DNA of 31,632 bases from JBFWVD01 sp050246915 (GTDB taxonomy: Bacteria > Actinomycetota > Acidimicrobiia > Acidimicrobiales > Ilumatobacteraceae), in assembly GCA_050246915.1 (NCBI GenBank), contig JBFWVD010000055.1:1-31632 (forward strand). The letters run 5' to 3'. Position 1 is the stretch's first letter; each line of letters starts with the position of its first letter. Made by a program: the position numbers and the translations under genes. The notes under the pieces are model-generated. The model saw only the letters and a program-made list of their open reading frames with translations. It searched no databases and was not told the DNA's origin. This document shows, piece after piece, positions 6,910-17,186 of this stretch.

Positions 6910-8019
6910 ATGCTCCGCATGCAACGGCCGCTCCCGGAGCGGTACTCCACAGCGTCCCAGGACGAGCTTGCCGGCCTCATCGCCGCGGCCAAGGCGACCC
7001 TGGGCGACCGTGTCTTCATCCTCGGCCATCACTATCAACGTGACGAGGTCATGCGGTGGGCCGACGCCCGAGGTGACTCATATCGGTTGAGCGTGCTCGC
7101 CCAGCAACGCCCCGAGGCCGACTACATCGTGTTCTGCGGCGTGCACTTCATGGCTGAGTCGGCCGACGTGCTCACCACCGACCGCCAGCAGGTCATCCTC
7201 CCCGATCTGAACGCCGGCTGCTCGATGGCCGACATGGCCGACCTCGAGTCGGTCGAGGAGGCCTGGGATTCGCTCTCACGGGTCGTCGACATCTCCAAGG
7301 TGGTGCCCATCACGTACATGAACTCCTCGGCTGCCCTCAAGGCGTTCGTGGGCCGTCACGGCGGCGCGGTGTGCACCTCCACCAACGCCCGGGCGGTACT
7401 CCAGTGGGCATTGCGCGATGCGGCCGGCCCCCGGGCCGAGCACGTGCTGTTCTTCCCCGACCAACACCTGGGACGCAACACCGGCCTGGCCATGGGCTAC
7501 GACCACACCGACATGCGCGTGTGGGACCCGCGCAAGGATTTCGGCGGGCTGACCGAGGCCGACGCCAAGGAAGCCACGTTCCTGCTGTGGAAGGGCCACT
7601 GCTCGGTCCACCAGCGGTTCCAGCCCCAACACGTGCACGCCTTCCGCGAGGCACATCCCGGCGCGATCGTCGTGGCTCACCCCGAGTGTGGGTTCGAGGT
7701 GTGTCAGCTGGCTGACGAGGTCGGGTCGACCGACTTCATCATCCGAGCCGTCCAGGCTGCGCCGGTCGGCTCGGTGATCGGGGTCGCCACGGAGATCCAT
7801 CTCGTGAACCGCCTCAACGATGAGACGCCGGACAAGACGGTGCTCTCGATCGATCCCCTGGTGTGCCCGTGCTCCACGATGTTCCGCATCGATGCGCCGC
7901 ACCTGGCCTGGGTCTTGGAGGAGTTGGTGGCCGGACGTGTGGTGAATCGCATCACCGTCGACCCCGAAACCGCCGAGTGGGCCAAGGTCGCCCTGCAGCG
8001 GATGCTCGACATCACCTGA
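6910..8019 (+). CDS. nadA: Quinolinate synthase A
   Basis: Condenses iminoaspartate with dihydroxyacetone phosphate to quinolinate in de novo NAD synthesis; cytoplasmic and dependent on a 4Fe-4S cluster. The 369-residue protein shows ILGHHYQRDEV (residues 38-47), FCGVHFMAESADVL, ITYMNSSAALKAFVG, CTSTNA, FFPDQHLGRN and HPECGFEV. Likely cluster ligands are Cys104 in GCSMAD, Cys231 in WKGHCSVH and Cys319 or Cys321 in CPCSTMFRI. Interestingly its substrate DHAP is produced by the nearby tpiA product. nadB and nadC are not adjacent, so it stands alone, convergent with the next gene (11-base gap) and divergent from uvrC. Confidence 0.97.
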   Translation: MLRMQRPLPERYSTASQDELAGLIAAAKATLGDRVFILGHHYQRDEVMRWADARGDSYRLSVLAQQRPEADYIVFCGVHFMAESADVLTTDRQQVILPDLNAGCSMADMADLESVEEAWDSLSRVVDISKVVPITYMNSSAALKAFVGRHGGAVCTSTNARAVLQWALRDAAGPRAEHVLFFPDQHLGRNTGLAMGYDHTDMRVWDPRKDFGGLTEADAKEATFLLWKGHCSVHQRFQPQHVHAFREAHPGAIVVAHPECGFEVCQLADEVGSTDFIIRAVQAAPVGSVIGVATEIHLVNRLNDETPDKTVLSIDPLVCPCSTMFRIDAPHLAWVLEELVAGRVVNRITVDPETAEWAKVALQRMLDIT

Positions 8020-8030
8020 CCGTTGTCAAC

Positions 8031-9080
8031 TCACATTGACATTGTCGGAGATACCGACCCGCCGGGCGCAACGATGCGCCCGACACTCGTGCGGGTCAGC
8101 GCCAGGTCAGCGGCAAGCAGCGTTGACACCGGGACGATGATCGCCCCCCAGTAAGGCCGCTCGGCCACGAATCCGATGAGCCCGAACGACAGCAACGGAC
8201 CGATCAGCACCAGATGGCCGCGCCGATGGGCCTGGACCGTCGCGGCCACCAGAGCCAAGGGGCCGAGCACCTCGCCCAGTGGGACACCGAAACCCACCAG
8301 GCGGGGGAACGAGCCCCACGTCGACGACATCCACAGCGGAGCCTCGCGACCTGGACCTTCCAGGTATGGGGCCGCCCATCGTGCATGCAGCCAGAAGGTG
8401 ACGGCGCTCAACCCCAACGCGGCGATCCACGGCCACCGCGATCGATTGCGCACCAGCGCGAACAACAACCCGGCGACCACCAGCGGCAGCGCCAGTTCGC
8501 GGACGATCACCGCCACAACGGCGCACGACGCGCCGGCGCGATCGCGCCCCGAGACGGTGAACGCCAACGACGCCATGATCCACGGAGCGGTCCACGGCTC
8601 GACGATCATCGATCCACCGAAGCCGATGGCCAACAACACCACGGTTGGGGCGAGGAGGGCCCAGCGATTCTCCACCAGGCGTCGGGCTGCGACGGTCATG
8701 ATCATGACGCCGAGGAGATAGGCCAGCCAGATACCGCGATCGCCGGGGAGGCGTTCCCAGAACTCGAACAGCCACGGCGTGCGGAATCCCCGGGCCGTGG
8801 CCACCGGCCCGATGTCGGCGGCGCGCAGCGCAGCGTCCATGGCTGGGTAGTAGTCGACGCCGTGCCGCATGCGCTGCAACGCGTCCAGATACACCGATGG
8901 GTCCTTGTGCGCTGGTTGGGTCGGCAGTTGGGTGGCCGACACAACGAGCAGCATGCCGATCACCATCCAGGGCGAACGGCGATCGGCCAGCACCTCCCGC
9001 AGATCCTGCCGCACGCCCGAGCGCTCGCTGCCGCGCCCAGGCGCGCCATCAGCTCCGCGACGCGGCGCGCGGATGTTCAT
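8031..9080 (-). CDS. Polytopic membrane protein, GT-C/DUF2029-like
   Basis: The 349-residue integral membrane protein has a basic cytoplasmic N-terminus (~35 residues) and roughly eight to ten hydrophobic segments from WMVIGMLLVVSATQL onward. After the first segment comes KDPSVYLDALQRMRHGVDYYPA, a pattern common in lipid-linked-sugar-dependent glycosyltransferases (GT87/DUF2029 and related GT-C proteins), where an early acidic residue in the first outer loop is catalytic. The ATG overlaps the preceding gene by four bases (ATGA), so the two are translationally coupled. It is probably the third gene of a glycan operon. The family placement rests on general pattern, so the specific enzyme activity is unproven. 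Confidence 0.6.
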   Translation of the reverse strand: MNIRAPRRGADGAPGRGSERSGVRQDLREVLADRRSPWMVIGMLLVVSATQLPTQPAHKDPSVYLDALQRMRHGVDYYPAMDAALRAADIGPVATARGFRTPWLFEFWERLPGDRGIWLAYLLGVMIMTVAARRLVENRWALLAPTVVLLAIGFGGSMIVEPWTAPWIMASLAFTVSGRDRAGASCAVVAVIVRELALPLVVAGLLFALVRNRSRWPWIAALGLSAVTFWLHARWAAPYLEGPGREAPLWMSSTWGSFPRLVGFGVPLGEVLGPLALVAATVQAHRRGHLVLIGPLLSFGLIGFVAERPYWGAIIVPVSTLLAADLALTRTSVGRIVAPGGSVSPTMSM

Positions 9081-11971
9081 GGCAACTCGAACAGCGCGAT
9101 GCGACCATCGTCGGCGATCAACGTTGCCCGAGCGCTGAGGGCGGCGAAGACCTGATCACCGATCTCATGGCAGTTGTTCTGTCGATCGAACACCACGAGA
9201 CCCACACCGAGTTGTGCGCGCAAGTTCGATACGGCGTCGTTGTTCGGCCGCAGACCGTCGAACTCGGGCAGGAACAACGTGCGACCCAGCCATGGCGGGA
9301 GGCATCGCAACGACGCCCACGCGTCCGAGGCGCGATACGCGGGCATGCCGGATGCGAACGGGAGCGACGCGCTGAAGCCCTGACATCCGACGAACGGTCG
9401 ACGCAGATCGATCTGCAAACGGGTGTTGTGCAACGTGAACGTGCACTGATCGGGCAGGACCAACACCGCTCCCGGGGCATCGCTGGCCGCCCACGATCGC
9501 ATGGCCGAGCGCACCTCGGCCGACGCCGGCGATGCCGGAGCCATCGAGACCGGGATGCGCAGCCCGATGAGCATCAACGCACCCATGGCCAGGACCACTC
9601 GACGCCGATGCGGGGTGAGCAGCGAGCGACCGCGCTCCAGGCAGAGCGCCAACGCCACTGCGGCCACCGGGAGGATCAAGAAGGCGGACCGGTTCGGATC
9701 GCGCACGCCGCGCATGCCGGGCAACCGGAGCAGCAACGAGGTCGGTAGCCAGTCGGCATCGATCGGCATCAGGCCGTTGACGCTCAGCCGAGGCCCGAGG
9801 CTCAACAGCCACAGCCCGAAGGTGGTGAGCAGCAGCGGGCGACGTAGTCGGCCCGGCAACGCCACGAGCCCGATCAGCCCGGCGAGGAGCAACACCCCAG
9901 GGAAGGTGGTGGCCTCTTGCGCATAGCTGGCGTATGCATCGCGAGCGATCACCGGACCGGGAAGCGCGAACGTGTCGGGTGGGGGCTGCAAGAGCGAGAA
10001 CGCATCGGCCGAATAGGCAACGCTCTCGTCCGACAGCGCTTTGGCTCCGGCGCGCGACTCGTCGTGCTCGAGGCGCAGCTTGGCGATGAGCAACGGGGAC
10101 AACAACGCCCCGGCCACCAGTAACGCCAGCGCCATCGGCGCCAGAGGCGAGCGCCGCCGCTCGCTCGTCGAGGACTGCGCACGGTGCCGACGGGGAGCAA
10201 ACGCCACGATCATCGCCACGGCGATGGCGCCGTACACCAGGAAGTAGCCCGAACTCACATAGGCGAGCGCCAACAGCACACCGTCACGGACCGGTCGGAT
10301 CCGACCCCCGGCAGCCACCTCGATGGCTCGGCCCACCATCACCACGGCCGGGAACGTGAACAGCAGGTTGTAGTGCATGTTGACGCGCACGCTGGTGAGC
10401 GTCGCTGTCATCAACGCCAGTCCGACCACCAGTTGGATCCAGCGTTCGGGGGTGACACGGGCCGCCAGCCATCGACCGGCAAGTCCGGTTGACACCAGCG
10501 CGGTGATGATGGCGAGGTTGTAGGCCAGCACAGGGTTCGGGATGATGGCGGACCAGACTCCCCCGACCATCGTGGGCAACAGCCCATCGGCGGCCCGGAT
10601 GTCGAGACCGTACGGCCAGATCACATCGGCGAAGTGCCAGAACGACTGGCCCTGGCGCAGTGCCTGTCCGCTGCGCCAACTCATCCAGAACCAGTAGTGA
10701 CTGTCCTCGTACCCGGCATATTGCGTGGTGAGGTGCGCCGAGGCCGGAGCGATCATCACCAACGCACCGAAGACGAAGGCGGCGAACTCGGCCGAACGGC
10801 GAGCCAGTCCCCTGCCAGTGGCGGGCGGCGCTGTCAGATCGCTCGACAGCTCGTCGGGCTCCGGTGTCGATGGACCGCTCGTGGCGTCGATGTCGTTGTC
10901 GCGCTCACCCGAACGAACGGCGACAACGACCCCGACGGTCACGGCGACCAGACCCATGACGGCGGCCAGTCGATCGAACCCGTCAGGAAGAATTGACGCG
11001 AGCAAGGTAGTGAGCACGAGGGCCGCCGGAACGGCGGCCAAGAAGACCAATGACTTCGATGCCACGTTGACCAGCCCCGAGCGCCGGCCCTTGACATCGA
11101 TGTCGCGCTGGGCCCACGCCACGAGCGATCGACGCGGGGCGCACCATGCCCTGGTCCGCTCCAGCTCGCGGACACGGACGCTGCGACGGATGCGCAGCAG
11201 CGCCGCGATCATCCGGCGACCGTCACGCAACGGCCGCACGGTGGATGCCCGTCGCTCCGGTTCCAGCACGATGGGCAGCTCGAGGGGATCGATGCCGTCC
11301 ACTGCGGCCAATGCGGTCAGTTCGGTGGTGAATGCAAACCCGTCCTCGTCGCAACGGCGCGCCAACGCATCGGCGACGGTGGTGTGCATGAGGAACGTTC
11401 CCTGCGGATCGCCAACCCGCAGTCCCAGCAGCAAGCGGCGCAACAGCAAGAACACGAACGACATCAACGATCTCAGGATCGAGCGATGCACCTGCGATGC
11501 ACGATGCGCTTTCGATCCGATGGCGAGTGTCGGGCACCCGCGGTCCAGATAGCCGTCGAGGTCGGTGAAGCCGAAGGGCAGATCGGCCGCCGAGCAGATC
11601 ACGATCGGGTTGATGGCGGTTTCGATACCTCGTCGATAGGCGGCCCCGATACCGGGGGCTGATCGCTGGGCTCGCACCGGAACACCGAACGGGGGATCGT
11701 CCGACATTCTCGACGCCACCTCGTAGGTGTCGTCGCTCGAGCCGTTCTCGACGATGATGATCTCGGAGCCGGGGTATCGGGCCAGACGCTCCGCCAACAC
11801 CGGGATGGTGAGCGGAAGTGTCTCGGCCTCGTTGTGCGCGGGAACGACGAACGACAGGCGCGGCGCCGTCTCTGATCCAGGCGCGGGCGCGAGTCCCTGC
11901 GCGGTGTCGGACGCGTCAGCTAGGCGTGTTGGCGTCAACACGGGCTGCTTTGCGCATGGAGGAATCGCCAC
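9077..11971 (-). CDS. Fusion of GT2 glycosyltransferase and GT-C-like membrane domain
   Basis: The 964-residue protein has two parts. Residues ~38-290 form a family-2 glycosyltransferase like dolichyl-phosphate-mannose synthases (LSFVVPAHNEAETLP, IIIVENGSSDDT, GIGAAYRRG). The usual DxD-type site reads SAADLPFG instead of DADL. After a linker comes a large polytopic region with about a dozen membrane segments (~305 onward), then a C-terminal soluble domain (~800-964) ending LVVFDRQNN and ALFELP. This suggests one protein that charges a polyprenyl carrier and then transfers the sugar outside, which is inference. The GTG at 11971 overlaps the upstream oxidoreductase by 56 bases; GTG at 11941 is an alternative. 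It overlaps the downstream membrane gene by four bases. Confidence 0.7.
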   Translation of the reverse strand: MAIPPCAKQPVLTPTRLADASDTAQGLAPAPGSETAPRLSFVVPAHNEAETLPLTIPVLAERLARYPGSEIIIVENGSSDDTYEVASRMSDDPPFGVPVRAQRSAPGIGAAYRRGIETAINPIVICSAADLPFGFTDLDGYLDRGCPTLAIGSKAHRASQVHRSILRSLMSFVFLLLRRLLLGLRVGDPQGTFLMHTTVADALARRCDEDGFAFTTELTALAAVDGIDPLELPIVLEPERRASTVRPLRDGRRMIAALLRIRRSVRVRELERTRAWCAPRRSLVAWAQRDIDVKGRRSGLVNVASKSLVFLAAVPAALVLTTLLASILPDGFDRLAAVMGLVAVTVGVVVAVRSGERDNDIDATSGPSTPEPDELSSDLTAPPATGRGLARRSAEFAAFVFGALVMIAPASAHLTTQYAGYEDSHYWFWMSWRSGQALRQGQSFWHFADVIWPYGLDIRAADGLLPTMVGGVWSAIIPNPVLAYNLAIITALVSTGLAGRWLAARVTPERWIQLVVGLALMTATLTSVRVNMHYNLLFTFPAVVMVGRAIEVAAGGRIRPVRDGVLLALAYVSSGYFLVYGAIAVAMIVAFAPRRHRAQSSTSERRRSPLAPMALALLVAGALLSPLLIAKLRLEHDESRAGAKALSDESVAYSADAFSLLQPPPDTFALPGPVIARDAYASYAQEATTFPGVLLLAGLIGLVALPGRLRRPLLLTTFGLWLLSLGPRLSVNGLMPIDADWLPTSLLLRLPGMRGVRDPNRSAFLILPVAAVALALCLERGRSLLTPHRRRVVLAMGALMLIGLRIPVSMAPASPASAEVRSAMRSWAASDAPGAVLVLPDQCTFTLHNTRLQIDLRRPFVGCQGFSASLPFASGMPAYRASDAWASLRCLPPWLGRTLFLPEFDGLRPNNDAVSNLRAQLGVGLVVFDRQNNCHEIGDQVFAALSARATLIADDGRIALFELP

Positions 11972-12905
11972 GCAGTCCGTTGGCCACCAACGCCGCCAAC
12001 TGATGGGCGGGCATCAACGAGTTGCGCTCGATGTCGGCGTCGACCGCACCATCGATGAGCCGCAGGAAATGCCGGAACTGCAGTTCGAGCGGCTCGCCGC
12101 CGTGGCGGACGTAGGGGATGTCAATCGAGGTTTCGGACCGATAGGCGAGGCCAGGGCCGACGGCGTGGCTGCGATGGCGATAGGTGGTGACGTTCTGGCG
12201 CACCAGGTCCAACTCGATCGAGACCTCATCACAACGGATGTTCCAGGAGCGGATCTTGCGCTGGTCGAGACGCGACGCCGACAGCGATGCACGCAGCTGA
12301 TCTGGTCCCACCAGAAGGCAATCGACCTCGTCCTGCATGTGCTCGGGCGCGGGCGTTGCTCCAGCCACCTCGAACGCTTCCCCACCGCTGATGCGCAGTG
12401 CCAGATCGAGATCGTGGATCAGGAGGTCCCACACCACCGTCGACATGGGACGGCCGGCCGGCGGTGAATGGCGCAAGGCGATGAGATGGCGAACCGGTCC
12501 GTCGATCTGCTCGATGGCAGTACGGACGGCAGGGTTGTGGCGCTCGACGAACCCGCAGGTGACCGGCACCGACTTGGCCTGCGCTGCCGCGAGGATCTGG
12601 CGACAATGCTCGATGTCGGCGGCGAGGGGCTTTTCGATCAGCACGGGGATCTGCGCGTTGATGAGATCGATGGCGATGTCGACGTGATGATCGGTGGACG
12701 TGGCGACGACCGCGGCATCGCACAACAGCGCCGCGGCGTGATGGGTCGCCCCTTTGCATCCGAAACGGGCCGCAGCCGCAGCTGCGCGTTCGGGATCAGC
12801 GTCCACGACGACACCGAGCACAGCGTCGTCGCAGCCCGCGATGACGCGCGCGTGCTGCGATCCCATTGCTCCGGCCCCGATCACGGCGACGACTGGTTTG
12901 CCCAC
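11916..12905 (-). CDS. Gfo/Idh/MocA-family NAD(P)-dependent oxidoreductase
   Basis: The 329-residue protein has the Rossmann motif VVAVIGAGAMGSQHARV at the N-terminus, VVATSTDHHVD, the family's EKP (VLIEKPLA, Lys92) and a catalytic-region HDLDLAL. These are sugar dehydrogenases; with the divergent DegT aminotransferase the best guess is oxidation of a nucleotide sugar (as in WlbA/GnnA, at C3 of UDP-GlcNAc derivatives), which is inference. GTG at 12905 is chosen because GGAGG lies seven bases upstream and homology begins at GKPVVAVIG. A longer frame to 12974 adds a non-homologous 23 residues. It leads the operon with the GT2/GT-C fusion and the second membrane protein. Confidence 0.85.
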   Translation of the reverse strand: MGKPVVAVIGAGAMGSQHARVIAGCDDAVLGVVVDADPERAAAAAARFGCKGATHHAAALLCDAAVVATSTDHHVDIAIDLINAQIPVLIEKPLAADIEHCRQILAAAQAKSVPVTCGFVERHNPAVRTAIEQIDGPVRHLIALRHSPPAGRPMSTVVWDLLIHDLDLALRISGGEAFEVAGATPAPEHMQDEVDCLLVGPDQLRASLSASRLDQRKIRSWNIRCDEVSIELDLVRQNVTTYRHRSHAVGPGLAYRSETSIDIPYVRHGGEPLELQFRHFLRLIDGAVDADIERNSLMPAHQLAALVANGLRGDSSMRKAARVDANTPS

Positions 12906-12912
12906 GTGTGAA

Positions 12913-12917
12913 CCTCC
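12913..12917 (-). promoter_or_regulatory. Ribosome-binding site deciding the oxidoreductase start
   Basis: GGAGG on the minus strand lies seven bases before the GTG at 12905, which supports that start over the longer open frame. Confidence 0.75.
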
Positions 12918-12964
12918 AACCAGTTCATCGGCAGTTCTGCCCAGGCCATGAGCACCGGCCTGGC

Positions 12965-12991
12965 TAAAGACCATCGCGACGATGCCGATTC
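12965..12991 (+). promoter_or_regulatory. Possible FliA/WhiG-type promoter of the aminotransferase
   Basis: TAAA (12965-12968) is followed by exactly 15 bases and GCCGATTC (12984-12991). This compares with the known TAAA-N15-GCCGATAA pattern of FliA/WhiG-class sigma factors (exact -35 core and spacing, six of eight in the -10). The ATG follows 12 bases later with no ribosome site. Tentative. Confidence 0.35.
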
Positions 12992-13003
12992 GTATCGGGA
13001 CCT

Positions 13004-14176
13004 ATGACTGCGACGCCGACCTCCGCCATCGAACTCTCCACCGGGGCCGCCGGACCCTTCACCGGGGCCGACACACGACCCATCCCCATCACCGCCGTGA
13101 AGTTCGGAGCCGAGACCGAGGCGCTCGTGCTCGAGGTGCTCCGCTCCGGGCAGGTGGCTCAGGGACCCAAGGTCGCCGAACTGGAGCGCCGTTTCGCCGA
13201 ACTCCACCAGGTGCGCCATGCCGTAGCGGTGAACAACGGGACCAGCGCACTGGTCGCCGCCTTCGAAGCGCTCGACCTTCGTCCCGGGGACGAGGTCATC
13301 ACGTCACCGTTCACCTTCGTGGCCACGGTCAACGCCGCCATCGAAGCCGGGGCGACCGTCAAGTTCGCTGACATCGGCGACGACTTCTGCGTCGATCCCA
13401 AGGCTGTCGAAATGCTCATCGGGCCCCGCACGCGAGCGATCGTGCCGGTGCACCTGTTCGGGCAGCCCGCCGACATGGCGTCGATCGCCGATCTGGCCAT
13501 CGCCTACAACCTGGCCATCGTCGAGGACGCCGCACAGGCCCATGGCGCCGCCGTCGCCGGGCGCCCGGTCGGCGGATGGGGTCAGGCCTGCTTCTCGTTC
13601 TATGCCACCAAGAACATCTCCACCGGAGAAGGTGGCATGGTCACCACCGATGACGACGCGTTGGCCGATCGACTGCGTCTGCTCCGCAATCAGGGCATGC
13701 GGGTGCGTTATCAGTACGAACTCCCGGGGCACAACTGGCGCATGACCGATCTGCAAGCTGCCCTCGCCCTGCCGCAGCTCGACGTGTTCGACGAGACCAT
13801 CGCAGCGCGACAGGCGAACGCCGCCGCGCTGAACGCCGGGCTCGCCGGTCTGACCGGTCTCGGTCTTCCCTCAGCTGTTGAAGGCCGGCGACATGTGTGG
13901 CATCAGTACACCGTTCGTGTCGGGGCCGATGCGCCCGTGACGCGCGATCAACTCATCGAACACCTCGGTCATCACGGTGTCGGTTGCGGGATCTACTACC
14001 CGAAGGCCGCGTGGGACTATGACTGCTATCGCCGCCATCCCAAGGTGCGCGCCTGCGATACACCCAGGGCTGTCGACGCCGCGCAAGAGGTGTTGTCGCT
14101 ACCGGTCCATCATCATCTGAGCCCCGCGGACATCGAGCGCATCATCGACACGATGCGCGCCGCGTGGCCGCGCTGA
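13004..14176 (+). CDS. DegT/DnrJ/EryC1/StrS-family PLP aminotransferase
   Basis: Sugar aminotransferase fold of 390 residues. Visible are HAVAVNNGTSALVAA (PLP phosphate region), DEVITSPFTFVATVNA, IVPVHLFGQPADM, VEDAAQAHGA (Asp175, which contacts the PLP ring nitrogen) and SFYATKNISTGEGGMV with the Schiff-base Lys203. NWRMTDLQAAL and GIYYPKA are also typical of the nucleotide-sugar subfamily. It is divergent from the Gfo/Idh gene with a 98-base shared promoter region, so oxidation to a keto sugar followed by transamination is a natural reading (as in UDP-2,3-diamino-sugar synthesis), but the sugar is not determined. The N-terminus has two copies of an 11-base motif (CACCGGGGCCG). Confidence 0.92.
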   Translation: MTATPTSAIELSTGAAGPFTGADTRPIPITAVKFGAETEALVLEVLRSGQVAQGPKVAELERRFAELHQVRHAVAVNNGTSALVAAFEALDLRPGDEVITSPFTFVATVNAAIEAGATVKFADIGDDFCVDPKAVEMLIGPRTRAIVPVHLFGQPADMASIADLAIAYNLAIVEDAAQAHGAAVAGRPVGGWGQACFSFYATKNISTGEGGMVTTDDDALADRLRLLRNQGMRVRYQYELPGHNWRMTDLQAALALPQLDVFDETIAARQANAAALNAGLAGLTGLGLPSAVEGRRHVWHQYTVRVGADAPVTRDQLIEHLGHHGVGCGIYYPKAAWDYDCYRRHPKVRACDTPRAVDAAQEVLSLPVHHHLSPADIERIIDTMRAAWPR

Positions 14177-14188
14177 GCCCGACTGGCC

Positions 14189-17050
<2,862 letters not shown>

Positions 17051-17056
17051 GGGCGG

Positions 17057-17062
17057 AGCCTA
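17057..17062 (-). promoter_or_regulatory. -10 element of leaderless uvrA promoter
   Basis: TAGGCT (TANNNT) ends six bases before the uvrA GTG, and the LexA box lies just upstream around the -35 region. Confidence 0.55.
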
Positions 17063-17084
17063 TCGGCTGACGAGCGGCCGAAGG

Positions 17085-17098
17085 CGAACGGGTGTTCT
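17085..17098. promoter_or_regulatory. LexA (SOS) box upstream of uvrA
   Basis: CGAACGGGTGTTCT matches the Gram-positive/actinobacterial LexA consensus CGAAC-RNRY-GTTCG at 13 of 14 positions. It sits 34 bases before uvrA, near its -35, and between uvrA and the divergent membrane gene, so it could repress either or both. Confidence 0.75.
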
Positions 17099-17186
17099 GT
17101 GCCAGTTCGTGTCCACGACCGGAACACGCCGACCCTGGTGAGACCCGTCGGGTTCAGGTTCGCCTCGACGCGACCGATGATGACGC

